This document shows, piece after piece, positions 30,233 to 39,239 of a DNA stretch of 64,000 bases. The number at the start of each line of letters is the position of its first letter. Within the stretch, counting starts at the first letter, position 1. The notes beneath the pieces are model-generated. The model worked only from the letters and a program-made list of their open reading frames with translations, made no database searches and was not told where the DNA came from. The translations under genes were made by a program, and so were the position numbers. Source of the stretch: Bacillus rubiinfantis (GTDB taxonomy: Bacteria; Bacillota; Bacilli; Bacillales; Cytobacillaceae); contig CCFE01000021.1 in the NCBI GenBank assembly GCA_000752035.1, positions 1 through 64,000 of the forward strand, read 5' to 3'.

Positions 30233-30812
30233 TTATATCTGGGTGGGAATCACTGTTATTGGGATTGTTTTTGGCCTGTTTAATGGGACTCTAGAAGAGG
30301 TTAATAAGGCAGTATTTGCCGGTGCGAAAGAGGCCGTTACCATTTGTATCGGATTAATTAGTGTCCTGGTGTTTTGGTTGGGCATGATGCGGATTGCTGA
30401 GGAATCTGGTTTGCTAGGGAAACTATCCAATCTCTTCCGCCCCGTAGTAAAGAAGATTTTTCCAGATGTGCCTGCTAATCACCCAGCAATGGGATATATG
30501 CTGTCTAATATGATTTCCAATATGTTTGGTTTAGGTAATGCTGCCACTCCGCTTGGAATTAAAGCGATGGAAGAATTAAAAAAGTTGAACGGCGGGAAAA
30601 ACTCGGCAAGCAGATCGATGGTTACCTTTTTGGCGATAAATACTGCTAGTATTACGATTATCCCGACTACAGTAATTGCAATTCGCATGACTTATCATTC
30701 TGCCTCTCCAACAGAAATTGTTGTTCCAACGATTATCACGACGGTACTATCGGCAATCACAGCTATCCTGATAGATCGCTATTTCTATTATCGTAGAAGC
30801 CGTAAAGGATGA
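30225..30812 (+). CDS. spmA: Spore maturation protein A
   Basis: A 195-residue integral membrane protein of the nucleoside-transporter gate fold; with SpmB it is needed for full spore core dehydration. Segments: NYIWVGITVIGIVFGLFNGTL, AVTICIGLISVLVFWLGMM, then YMLSNMISNMFGLGNAATPLGIKAME (signature) and FLAINTASITIIPTTVIAIR. Overlaps dacB. Confidence 0.94.
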   Translation: MVNYIWVGITVIGIVFGLFNGTLEEVNKAVFAGAKEAVTICIGLISVLVFWLGMMRIAEESGLLGKLSNLFRPVVKKIFPDVPANHPAMGYMLSNMISNMFGLGNAATPLGIKAMEELKKLNGGKNSASRSMVTFLAINTASITIIPTTVIAIRMTYHSASPTEIVVPTIITTVLSAITAILIDRYFYYRRSRKG

Positions 30813-30818
30813 TGATAT

Positions 30819-31355
30819 ATGGCACTCTTTGCAACTATTTCAATTACATTTATCCCCCTGTTGATCGGCATTATTCTGCTCTATGGAACATATAAACAAG
30901 TTCCAACCTATGAAAGTTTTGTTGAAGGTGGGAAAGAAGGGATTAAAATCGCCATCCAAATTATTCCCTTTTTGGTCGGAATGCTTGTTGCCATCTCAGT
31001 ATTTCGAGCTTCGGGTGCGCTAGATGCTTTAATGAACGTGTTGCGTCCATTTATGAAAGCGATTGGCGTCCCTGCTGAAATCGTACCGTTACTATTTATT
31101 CGCCCTATTTCAGGAACTGCAGCGCTTGGGATGACGAGTGATTTAATAGCCGTACATGGCCCTGATTCCTTCATTGGCAGATTGGCTTCGATTTTGCAAG
31201 GAAGTACGGACACAACGTTCTATGTTCTGACCGTATATTTTGGTGCCGTTGGCATTAAAAAGATGGGGGATGCATTAAAGGTAGGATTATTAGCAGATGT
31301 TTTTGGAATCATTATCGCAATAGTAGTAGTGAGCATATTTTTCGGTACAAGGTAG
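30819..31355 (+). CDS. spmB: Spore maturation protein B
   Basis: A 178-residue gate-fold membrane protein, partner of SpmA. It has ISITFIPLLIGIILLYGTYK, FVEGGKEGIKIAIQIIPFLVGM, the conserved RPISGTAALGMTSD loop and ILQGSTDTTFYVLTVYFGAVGIKK. Six bases separate it from spmA. Last gene of the dacB operon. Confidence 0.94.
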   Translation: MALFATISITFIPLLIGIILLYGTYKQVPTYESFVEGGKEGIKIAIQIIPFLVGMLVAISVFRASGALDALMNVLRPFMKAIGVPAEIVPLLFIRPISGTAALGMTSDLIAVHGPDSFIGRLASILQGSTDTTFYVLTVYFGAVGIKKMGDALKVGLLADVFGIIIAIVVVSIFFGTR

Positions 31356-31368
31356 AAAGCAGCAGACC

Positions 31369-31410
31369 AAACAACAGGTTCTATTTTATGACCTGTTGTT
31401 TTTATTTTGT
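31369..31410 (+). terminator. Terminator of the dacB-spmAB operon
   Basis: Perfect 11-bp stem AAACAACAGGT / ACCTGTTGTTT followed by TTTATTTT. Confidence 0.85.
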
Positions 31411-31469
31411 AAAAACTATTATATCACGCATTAACTTGCTGTAAGACCCCCACTGATGGAAGTTTCACT

Positions 31470-31515
31470 TTATGATATGCCTCACTTTGAAAAGTGACGG
31501 ATTTATGTCATAATT
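31470..31515. other. Imperfect hairpin in the gap before rluB
   Basis: ATGATATGCCTCACTTT on the left pairs with AAGTGACGGATTTATGTCAT on the right around a GAA loop, with two to four unpaired bases. There is no T-run. It could be a transcript leader structure or a fragment of a mobile repeat; I cannot tell which. Confidence 0.35.
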
Positions 31516-31588
31516 CAGTAGGACAATGATTAAACACTTGTATAATCATAAATAGTTGTTCTTTTGAAATAATTTTGAGGTGAATTGA

Positions 31589-32332
31589 ATGGAGAGATTG
31601 CAAAAGGTGATCGCTCGTGCCGGGATTGCGTCACGGAGAAAAGCCGAAGAGTTAATAACTTCGGGAAAAGTAAAAGTTAATGGGGAGATTGTCACCGAAC
31701 TTGGGGTAAAGGTAACTCCATCAGATCGAGTAGAGGTAGATGAAATACAAATTGAACGGGAATCTCCTGTTTACTACCTCCTTTATAAACCAAGGGGGGT
31801 AATTTCGAGTGTCAGCGATGATAAAGGACGTAAGGTTGTCACAGACTTTTTTACGGCATTAAAGGAACGTATTTACCCTATTGGTCGTCTTGACTACGAT
31901 ACTTCGGGATTATTATTACTCACGAATGATGGGGAATTTGCAAATTTGCTAATGCATCCGAGTAACGAGATAGAAAAGGTGTATGTTGCCAAGATAAAAG
32001 GTATTCCATTGAAGGAAAACTTAAAAAAATTAGAGAAGGGCATCCGACTTGAGGATGGCAAAACAGCACCAGCTAAGATAAAGGTACTTTCAGTTGAGAG
32101 GAAAAAGCAAACTGCGATTGTCGAACTCACGATCCATGAAGGCAGAAATCGACAGGTCCGAAGGATGTTTGCCGCAATAGGTCATGATGTGCTGAAGCTA
32201 AAACGGGAACGCTATGGTTTTTTAACATTAGCGGGTTTACGACCTGGAGATGCTAGAGAATTAACTCCCCATGAAGTAAAACAATTAAGAGCGGCAGCGT
32301 TAGATAAAAAGAAAAACCAGCAAAAAAAGTAA
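31589..32332 (+). CDS. rluB: 23S rRNA pseudouridine synthase RluB
   Basis: A 247-residue RsuA/RluB-type enzyme that makes pseudouridine at the 23S rRNA peptidyl-transferase region. S4 RNA-binding domain (residues 1-60, MERLQKVIARAGIASRRKAE, GKVKVNGEIV) and catalytic domain with YPIGRLDYDTSGLLLLTNDG (catalytic Asp near 103) and IHEGRNRQVRRMFAAIGH (about 183-200). Basic C-terminal tail. Position between spmB and resA as in B. subtilis (ypuL). Confidence 0.94.
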   Translation: MERLQKVIARAGIASRRKAEELITSGKVKVNGEIVTELGVKVTPSDRVEVDEIQIERESPVYYLLYKPRGVISSVSDDKGRKVVTDFFTALKERIYPIGRLDYDTSGLLLLTNDGEFANLLMHPSNEIEKVYVAKIKGIPLKENLKKLEKGIRLEDGKTAPAKIKVLSVERKKQTAIVELTIHEGRNRQVRRMFAAIGHDVLKLKRERYGFLTLAGLRPGDARELTPHEVKQLRAAALDKKKNQQKK

Positions 32333-32456
32333 ATATTTATATTAACACGAAAAAGTTCATAGAATCGTCACAATTATTATGTATAGTTAACACTGTGATA
32401 ATGATAGATAGAGCTATAAATTTAGTCTAACTTTGTCTTGTAATGGAGGGGTGAGG

Positions 32457-32981
32457 ATGAAAAAAAGGAGATTAATCACTCGATCCATAATTTTGGCGAT
32501 TTTGGTAGCAGCAGTAGCCTATACGTTATACGCCAATTTTATGAAAGATCGTACACAAAAGGTAGCGGTTGGCAACCAGGCACCCGATTTTGTTCTGACT
32601 GACATGCAAGGAAAAAAGCATCGCCTTTCTGACTATAAGGGACAAGGGGTATTTTTAAATTTTTGGGGAACATGGTGTCCGCCTTGTAAGAAGGAAATGC
32701 CATATATAAATAATCAGTATCAGCAATTTAAAGAAAAGGGCGTTCAGGTTTTATCTGTTGATATACAGGAATCAGAGCTAGCGGTTAATCAATTTGCAGA
32801 TCGCTATAAGCTGGATTTCCCCATCATGATTGACAAGGATAAGGAGGTCATGACCGCTTATGGCGTAGACCAGCTACCAGCTACGTTTTTAATTGATAAG
32901 AGTGGTAAGGTTGTCAAGTATTATACCGGAGAGTTATCGGAAAATATGGTAAGGGAATTTATGGAGAAAATTAAACCATAA
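32457..32981 (+). CDS. resA: Thiol-disulfide oxidoreductase ResA
   Basis: A 174-residue membrane-anchored, thioredoxin-fold protein facing outside; it reduces the haem-binding cysteines of apocytochrome c. N-terminal anchor (ITRSIILAILVAAVAYTLY, 6-24), active site WGTWCPPCKKEMPY (CPPC about 73-76), and cis-proline loop QLPATFLI. GGAGGGGTGAGG before the ATG at 32457. First gene of resABCDE. Confidence 0.95.
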   Translation: MKKRRLITRSIILAILVAAVAYTLYANFMKDRTQKVAVGNQAPDFVLTDMQGKKHRLSDYKGQGVFLNFWGTWCPPCKKEMPYINNQYQQFKEKGVQVLSVDIQESELAVNQFADRYKLDFPIMIDKDKEVMTAYGVDQLPATFLIDKSGKVVKYYTGELSENMVREFMEKIKP

Positions 32982-33001
32982 GGTTACAGGGAGTTATTAC
33001 A

Positions 33002-34624
33002 ATGAAAGATGTTAAATGTGAATGTGGTCATGTCAATCCACATGGAACCGTTCTTTGTGAAGCTTGCGGGAAAATACTTGATGAGCAAGAGAACAAAACA
33101 GGGCTCCTAGATATGCGTTATGAAGGGAGTGCCCGGCGCTCACAGACTTACAACAAAACAATTATTGATAAGGTGTGGAACTTCTTTTCGTCGGTCAAAG
33201 TAGGTGTATGGTTAATAGTTATCACCTTAATTGCCTCAATTCTGGGAACAATTTTACCCCAGAAAATGTATATAGATCTCCCTCCAGAAGTGTATTATGA
33301 GCAAGAGTACGGCCGTTTTGGAAAAATATATTATAATTTAGGATTTCATGATTTATATAGTTCATGGTGGTATTTACTATTAATTGCCATGATTGGTGTC
33401 TCTCTTGTTATTTGCAGTTTGGATAGGGTTGTACCGCTATATAAAGCATTAAAGGCACAACGAGTAGTAAGGCATGAAGGCTTTTTAAAAAGACAGCGTT
33501 TATTTGGTAAAAGTACCAATGTTGAAGAATCAGATATTACCATTGTTAAAAATCGTTTAAAACAAAAGCATTACAAAATTCGTGAAGAAGATGGCAATAT
33601 ACTAGCAGAGAAAAACCGGTTTTCTCGGTGGGGGCCATATGTAAATCACGTTGGGTTAATCATCTTTCTCTTTGGTGGCATGCTCCGTTTTATCCCAGGA
33701 GTTTATGTAAATGAAAATCTTTGGGTTCGTGAAGGCGAAACTGCCTTAATTCCAGAGACAGGGGAACAATTTTATTTGCAGAATAATAAGTTCATCTTGC
33801 AGCACTACGACAAAGAGCAAAATAAAACGTTTGAAAAGGCACTTGAACGTGCTGGTGATGTTGTTAAGAACTATCAATCAAATGTTGTTCTTTACCAACG
33901 CTCTGGTGAGAAAATTCCTGGAGAAAAACCGAAATTGAAAAAAATGAAAGAATACAAGGTTCGTGTCAATCATCCTTTAACATTTGAAGGCTACTCTATT
34001 TACCAATCATCTTATCGAAGTGAAATGGATGCGATGACATTTGTTCTTACGAATAAAAAGACACAAAAAACCTTTGGTGAGCTGAAAATAAATTTGCAAG
34101 ACCCACAACAACAGTATGATTTGGGGAATGGCTATTCTGTTGAAATCTTAAATTATTTCCCTGATTTCGAATTTGATAAGAAAGGTGAACCAAGTACGAA
34201 ATCACGTGTCCCTAATAACCCTGCGTTTATTTTTCGTATGCACACTCCGGACAAGCCTAAAGGGGAAACCAGTTTTGTTGCGATTAGACAAACGATTGAG
34301 CCGCTCGGTGATAATACGTATAAAATGGCGTTTAAAGGGATTGAAACGAAAAATGTTTCAGGTTTCACCGTTCGAAAAGATTCATCTATTTGGGTCATCA
34401 TTATTGGCGGGATTCTGTTTATGATTGGTGTTGTCCAAGGGGCTTATTGGAATCATCGCCGCATTTGGATCCAAAATAAAAACGGAGAAGTTTGGATTGC
34501 CGCCCATACCAATAAAAACTGGTATGGATTAAATCGTGAAATAGAAAAACTGCTTGAAAATACAAACTTACATCTTCCGGAAGATCAACAGCAAAGTGAA
34601 CAGGTGGATAAGGAGGGAACTTAG
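33002..34624 (+). CDS. resB: Cytochrome c biogenesis protein ResB (CcsB)
   Basis: A 540-residue membrane protein of the System II haem export/ligation complex. N-terminal zinc-ribbon-like CECGHVNPHGTVLCEACG (5-22), then ADMR-like LLDMRYEGSARRSQTYNK, membrane segments near 72-90 (VGVWLIVITLIASILGTIL), 123-141 (WYYLLLIAMIGVSLVICSL), 212-230 (NHVGLIIFLFGGMLRF) and a last one near 466-484. The big loop between is extracytoplasmic. Works with ResC as one unit; resC starts one base after its stop. Confidence 0.94.
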   Translation: MKDVKCECGHVNPHGTVLCEACGKILDEQENKTGLLDMRYEGSARRSQTYNKTIIDKVWNFFSSVKVGVWLIVITLIASILGTILPQKMYIDLPPEVYYEQEYGRFGKIYYNLGFHDLYSSWWYLLLIAMIGVSLVICSLDRVVPLYKALKAQRVVRHEGFLKRQRLFGKSTNVEESDITIVKNRLKQKHYKIREEDGNILAEKNRFSRWGPYVNHVGLIIFLFGGMLRFIPGVYVNENLWVREGETALIPETGEQFYLQNNKFILQHYDKEQNKTFEKALERAGDVVKNYQSNVVLYQRSGEKIPGEKPKLKKMKEYKVRVNHPLTFEGYSIYQSSYRSEMDAMTFVLTNKKTQKTFGELKINLQDPQQQYDLGNGYSVEILNYFPDFEFDKKGEPSTKSRVPNNPAFIFRMHTPDKPKGETSFVAIRQTIEPLGDNTYKMAFKGIETKNVSGFTVRKDSSIWVIIIGGILFMIGVVQGAYWNHRRIWIQNKNGEVWIAAHTNKNWYGLNREIEKLLENTNLHLPEDQQQSEQVDKEGT

Positions 34625-35812
34625 TTGGCAACAATAAGTAGTAATCTTTTGTTTATTTCCTTTGTTCTTTATTTAATTGCTACGCTGTTTTTTGGCGGTG
34701 CGATAAAGGTAAAAAAGGATTTAAATGATACAAAGACAACTAATAAATGGGGAAAAATCGCGGTACTACTTACGATTATTGGTTTTGTTTCACAGTTGGG
34801 GTATTTTATCACAAGATGGATTGCTGCCGGTCATGCTCCGGTTAGTAATATGTTTGAATTTACAACGTTTTTTGGCATGGCATTAGTCGGTGCATTTATT
34901 GTTATCTATTTTATTTATCGAACTACTTTACTTGGCTTATTTACAATGCCTGTGGCCATTTTGGTTATCGCTTACGCTAGTATGTTTCCACGAGATATTT
35001 CACCGCTAATTCCGGCACTGCAAAGTTACTGGCTCCATATTCACGTTACAACAGCAGCAATTGGTGAAGCTATCCTAGCTATTAGTTTTGCAGCTGGACT
35101 TATCTATCTAGTGAAAGTGATTGACCAAACAAAGGCAAGCAAGCGAACTTTTTGGTTAGAAGTCGTGATGTTTGGTTTAGTAGTGGTAATCGGCTTCGTT
35201 GCTGTATCCTCATTATTTTCCGGGATTGGTTATCATGAAAAATTTAATTGGATTGATAAGCATGGGAACGAGGACGTATTGGAGTATACTATGCCAGCTA
35301 TTACTGGCCCGCATCAAGCTGAACTGTTAACGAAGGATGGCTTTGAACCGTTACTCGAAATGCCAGCTTATATTAATGCAAAAAAACTCAATACGGTAAT
35401 TTGGTCGTTTATGGGCGGAGCAGTTTTATATGGTTTGCTAAGATTGATTCTTAGAAAAAGGATCGCTGCTGCGCTTAAACCGTTAGTAAAAAACATTAAA
35501 CTTGATTTTGTTGATGAAATTAGCTATCGCTCAGTCTTGATTGGTTTTCCGGTTTTTACTTTAGGAGCACTAATCTTCGCAATGATTTGGGCACAAATTG
35601 CCTGGTCCCGTTTTTGGGGTTGGGATCCTAAAGAGGTATGGGCTTTAATCACCTGGCTATTCTATGCGGCATTTTTGCATCTGCGCTTATCTAAGGGATG
35701 GCATGGAGAAAAATCAGCCTGGCTTGCAGTTATTGGGTTTGTAATTATCATGTTTAATCTTGTTGCGGTCAACCTTATTATCGCAGGTCTTCACTCCTAT
35801 GCTGGTTCCTAA
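34625..35812 (+). CDS. resC: Cytochrome c biogenesis protein ResC (CcsA)
   Basis: A 395-residue polytopic protein, haem-handling partner of ResB. The tryptophan-rich WWD-type domain is visible in AWSRFWGWDPKEVWALITWL (about 331-350), and conserved external histidines lie in WLHIHVTTAAIGEAI and RLSKGWHGEKSAW. About eight to nine membrane segments. TTG start directly after resB, preceded by AAGGAGG inside the resB end. Confidence 0.94.
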   Translation: MATISSNLLFISFVLYLIATLFFGGAIKVKKDLNDTKTTNKWGKIAVLLTIIGFVSQLGYFITRWIAAGHAPVSNMFEFTTFFGMALVGAFIVIYFIYRTTLLGLFTMPVAILVIAYASMFPRDISPLIPALQSYWLHIHVTTAAIGEAILAISFAAGLIYLVKVIDQTKASKRTFWLEVVMFGLVVVIGFVAVSSLFSGIGYHEKFNWIDKHGNEDVLEYTMPAITGPHQAELLTKDGFEPLLEMPAYINAKKLNTVIWSFMGGAVLYGLLRLILRKRIAAALKPLVKNIKLDFVDEISYRSVLIGFPVFTLGALIFAMIWAQIAWSRFWGWDPKEVWALITWLFYAAFLHLRLSKGWHGEKSAWLAVIGFVIIMFNLVAVNLIIAGLHSYAGS

Positions 35813-35825
35813 AAGTTAGTTATAT

Positions 35826-35851
35826 AGCCTTCACATTAGGTGAAGGCTTTT
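35826..35851 (+). terminator. Terminator between resC and resD
   Basis: Perfect stem AGCCTTCAC / GTGAAGGCT plus TTTT. It suggests that resDE also has a promoter of its own, as in B. subtilis; a TTGACA stretch at about 35887 could be part of it. Confidence 0.7.
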
Positions 35852-35973
35852 AAAAAATTGCAGAAAAATAGTATCTTGTCACAATTTTGACACTTATTTT
35901 AACGTTTATGAAAGAAGAGTATATGGCAAAATAAAACACCATTTTGTAAAATAAACATCATGGGGGGATTTTA

Positions 35974-36690
35974 ATGGAAAAGGACGTAAAAATTCTAGTA
36001 GTTGATGACGAAGAAAGAATTCGTCGTTTACTGAAAATGTATTTGGAACGGGAAGATTTTATCATAGATGAGGCAGAAGATGGAGATGAGGCTTTATCAA
36101 AGGCAATTTCCAATGATTATGATGTAATTCTCCTTGACCTCATGATGCCGGGTAAGGATGGGATAGAGGTTTGTCGTGAATTGCGGGAGAAAAAGGCCAC
36201 CCCAGTGATAATGTTGACAGCTAAAGGTGAAGAAGTGAACCGCGTTCAGGGATTTGAAGTAGGAACAGATGATTATATTGTCAAGCCATTCAGTCCACGA
36301 GAAGTGGTTTTGCGCGTAAAAGCAATCCTAAGAAGGGCTTCCCAGACAAGCTATTTACAAACTGAAACAACAACGAAAGATGTTATTGTGTTTCCACACT
36401 TAACGATAGATAATGACGCCCATAGAGTAACTGCAGATGGGAAAGAGGTCAGTCTCACACCAAAAGAGTATGAGTTGTTATATTTTCTTGCCAAAGCACC
36501 GGATAAGGTGTTTGATCGTGAACAACTCTTAAAAGAAGTGTGGCACTATGAATTTTTTGGAGATTTACGGACTGTTGATACTCATGTCAAACGCTTGCGT
36601 GAAAAATTAAATAAGATGTCTGAACCGGCTGCAAGGATGATTGTAACAGTTTGGGGAGTAGGCTACAAGTTTGAGGTAACAAATGAATGA
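35974..36690 (+). CDS. resD: Response regulator ResD
   Basis: A 238-residue OmpR-type regulator of aerobic and anaerobic respiration genes. Receiver domain with acidic pocket VVDDEERIRR, phospho-acceptor Asp in VILLDLMMPGKDG (about 56), Thr in MLTAKGEE and Lys in DYIVKPFSPRE; C-terminal winged helix with DREQLLKEVWHYEFFGDLRTVDTHVKRLREKL. GGGGGG before the ATG. Overlaps resE by four bases. Confidence 0.95.
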   Translation: MEKDVKILVVDDEERIRRLLKMYLEREDFIIDEAEDGDEALSKAISNDYDVILLDLMMPGKDGIEVCRELREKKATPVIMLTAKGEEVNRVQGFEVGTDDYIVKPFSPREVVLRVKAILRRASQTSYLQTETTTKDVIVFPHLTIDNDAHRVTADGKEVSLTPKEYELLYFLAKAPDKVFDREQLLKEVWHYEFFGDLRTVDTHVKRLREKLNKMSEPAARMIVTVWGVGYKFEVTNE

Positions 36691-38465
36691 CTTTTCTACG
36701 AAGTGTTGTAGGTAAACTTTGGTTTACCATACTATTCCTAGTTTCATTCGTTCTGTTTATATTAACAGTCATGTTGCTGGAGTTTTTCCAGAATTATACA
36801 ATTGACGAAACGAAGAATGATTTAACAAAAACAGCAGAAAAGATTGCTCGTATTCTTGAAGAACATCCAAATAAAAAAGAGTCTATTGGTTTGGAAATCT
36901 CTTGGGAAGTCATTGATGATGTCAGCAAAGTCGTGATTATCAAAAATGATGATGAAGTGTTTTATTCTCCGAATACAGGAAGAAACCAAAAGTTAACAAT
37001 AGATGATATTAAAAAAGATCCGGAATTGTCTCAGGTCTTTAAAAAGGATATAACCGTTGAAAAAGTTTCTAATCTTTCAGCAAAAACTAATAGTAAAAAT
37101 GATTATGGAAATTATTCTATTATTGGTGTTCCCCTTCATTTGTCCGGGGAAAATGGAGCGGTTTTTATTTATCAATCGTTAGAAGTGATGAAGGATACTT
37201 CAAGGTCAACGACTAAATTTATTTTACTTGTTGCAGGAGTTGCCATTATTTTGACAACGATCTTTGCCTTCTTTTTATCAACACGGATTACGGCACCGTT
37301 ACGTAAAATGAGAGAGGCGGCCTTTGAAGTTGCAAGAGGGAAATTTGATACGAAGGTACCTATCCTAACTCATGACGAAATTGGTGAATTAGCGACAGCC
37401 TTTAATCAAATGGGCAGACAGTTGAAATTCAACATGAATGCCCTGAATCAAGAAAAGGAACAGCTTTCCAGTATCTTAAGCAGTATGGCTGATGGCGTCA
37501 TCACCTTTAATCGAGATGGAACCATTCTTATCACAAACCCTCCTGGTGATCGGTTTTTACAATATTGGTACTATGAAAGAGAAGGAAGTGTTGGAACTGA
37601 AGCAATTCCCTCCCAAGTAATGGAACTATTTCAGCAAGCAGTAGAAACAGAACAAGAACAGATGGGTGAAATTACGCTGCAAGGCAGACATTGGGTGATT
37701 CTTGTTACCCCATTATATAGTAATACCTTTATCCGTGGTGCTGTTGCTGTTTTACGAGATATGACCGAAGAAAAGCAATTAGAAAAAATGCGCAAGGATT
37801 TTATTGCCAATGTTTCACATGAATTAAGAACGCCAATTTCGATGCTGCAAGGATATAGTGAGGCCATTGTTGATGATATTGCTGAAACACAGGAAGAGAA
37901 GAAGGAAATGGCAAAAGTCATTTATGACGAATCATTGCGAATGGGTCGGCTAGTCAATGAATTGCTTGATTTAGCAAGGATGGAAGCTGGACATATCCAA
38001 TTAACGATGGAGGAAATTAATCTCTCAACGTTTATTAATCGGATTATTCATAAATTCCAAGGATTAGCAAAAGAAAGCGGTATCCATTTAGAAGCAATAA
38101 TTGAACATGGTATACAATCTTTTTATCTTGACCCTGATCGAATTGAACAAGTGTTGACAAATTTAATTGATAATGCAATAAGACATACTCCACAGGGTGG
38201 CTCAGTCATCATAACAGTCAGCTCAGAAGATAAGGGTATCACTATTCATGTGAAAGATTCTGGTTCTGGTATCCCTAAAGAAGATTTGCCATTTGTATTT
38301 GAGCGCTTCTATAAAGCTGATAAAGCTAGAACGAGAGGAAAGTCTGGAACAGGGCTTGGACTAGCTATTGCTAAAAATATCATCGATGCTCACAAAGGTT
38401 CGATTTCAGTTCACAGTAAGGTTGGTCATGGAACGACATTTTCCTTCTTTTTACCGCGAAAATAA
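36687..38465 (+). CDS. resE: Sensor histidine kinase ResE
   Basis: A 592-residue membrane kinase of ResD. Two membrane segments (WFTILFLVSFVLFILTVMLL, about 12-31; FILLVAGVAIILTTIFAFFL, about 179-198) flank an extracytoplasmic sensor loop; then HAMP, a PAS domain (EQLSSILSSMADGVITFNRDG), HisKA with phospho-His in FIANVSHELRTPI (about 378) and HATPase with N box DNAIRHTP, VKDSGSGIP and GTGLGLAIAKN. The redox or NO cue it senses cannot be read from the sequence. Confidence 0.95.
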   Translation: MTFLRSVVGKLWFTILFLVSFVLFILTVMLLEFFQNYTIDETKNDLTKTAEKIARILEEHPNKKESIGLEISWEVIDDVSKVVIIKNDDEVFYSPNTGRNQKLTIDDIKKDPELSQVFKKDITVEKVSNLSAKTNSKNDYGNYSIIGVPLHLSGENGAVFIYQSLEVMKDTSRSTTKFILLVAGVAIILTTIFAFFLSTRITAPLRKMREAAFEVARGKFDTKVPILTHDEIGELATAFNQMGRQLKFNMNALNQEKEQLSSILSSMADGVITFNRDGTILITNPPGDRFLQYWYYEREGSVGTEAIPSQVMELFQQAVETEQEQMGEITLQGRHWVILVTPLYSNTFIRGAVAVLRDMTEEKQLEKMRKDFIANVSHELRTPISMLQGYSEAIVDDIAETQEEKKEMAKVIYDESLRMGRLVNELLDLARMEAGHIQLTMEEINLSTFINRIIHKFQGLAKESGIHLEAIIEHGIQSFYLDPDRIEQVLTNLIDNAIRHTPQGGSVIITVSSEDKGITIHVKDSGSGIPKEDLPFVFERFYKADKARTRGKSGTGLGLAIAKNIIDAHKGSISVHSKVGHGTTFSFFLPRK

Positions 38466-38547
38466 GGAGATATGAGTGATTTTTGCCGATTGTTCTTGAT
38501 TCACAAGGAACATTATCTGCATTGCCACAAACAGTATTAAGCTAAGA

Positions 38548-38580
38548 AAGGTTCATCCAAAATAGAGGATGGACCTTTTC
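38548..38580 (+). terminator. Terminator after resE
   Basis: Stem AAGGTTCATCC / GGATGGACCTT (one G-T pair) followed by TTC ATAT; only a short T-run. Confidence 0.65.
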
Positions 38581-38633
38581 ATATGGAAAAAACTTCTTCC
38601 TTTTTATTGGCAAACCGTCTATAGTTAATATGG

Positions 38634-38660
38634 TGAAACCTTTTATACATAGATAACGAC
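38634..38660 (+). promoter_or_regulatory. ECF-type promoter of sigX-rsiX
   Basis: TGAAACC, 16-base spacer, CGAC, 24 bases before sigX. This is the form recognised by ECF sigma factors such as SigX/SigW, so the gene probably controls itself. Confidence 0.7.
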
Positions 38661-38684
38661 TAATACCATGAACGGGGAGGGGAA

Positions 38685-39239
38685 ATGATGGACTCCGTTT
38701 TCGAAGATCTTTATAAAAAATATCATCATGACGTTTTCCAATTTTTGTTTTATATGGTTAGAAATAGAGAACAAGCCGAGGATCTAGTTCAAGAGGTCTA
38801 TCTTAGGGTGTTTAAATCTTATAATCGATTTGAAGGAAAAAGCAGTGAAAAAACATGGCTTTTTTCTATTGCTCGAAATGTAGCAATTGATTATTTTCGC
38901 AAGCAAAAAGGTTGGAAAGATAAATTAATAGAAAAGTTCGATTGGTCAACGAGTCAAGTGAAAGATGATTACCCCATTCCAGAAGAGATAGCTGTTCAAA
39001 ATGAGGAGATTCAGTGGGTATATAAATGTTTGGAATATTGCACAGTTGACCAACGAGCGGTTATTATTTTACGATTTTTACATGATTTATCCATAGCTGA
39101 AACTGCACAAGCTTTAGGGTGGACGGAAAGTAAGGTTAAGACAACACAGCACCGTTCCTTAAAGCTGATAAAAAAGCATATGGAAACTTGTTATGTAAAG
39201 GAGGGGTCCAACCGTGAAAAAGTCAGAGTGGAGCGATAG
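38685..39239 (+). CDS. sigX: ECF RNA polymerase sigma factor SigX
   Basis: A 184-residue group 4 sigma factor that in Bacillus adjusts cell-surface charge and resistance to cationic peptides. Region 2: FLFYMVRNREQAEDLVQEVYLRVFKSYNRFEGKS and TWLFSIARNVAIDYFRKQKG; region 4: RAVIILRFLHDLSIAETAQALGWTESKVKTTQHRSLK. Two adjacent ATG codons (38685, 38688) follow GGGGAGGGG; either may be used. Overlaps rsiX by 26 bases. Confidence 0.92.
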   Translation: MMDSVFEDLYKKYHHDVFQFLFYMVRNREQAEDLVQEVYLRVFKSYNRFEGKSSEKTWLFSIARNVAIDYFRKQKGWKDKLIEKFDWSTSQVKDDYPIPEEIAVQNEEIQWVYKCLEYCTVDQRAVIILRFLHDLSIAETAQALGWTESKVKTTQHRSLKLIKKHMETCYVKEGSNREKVRVER

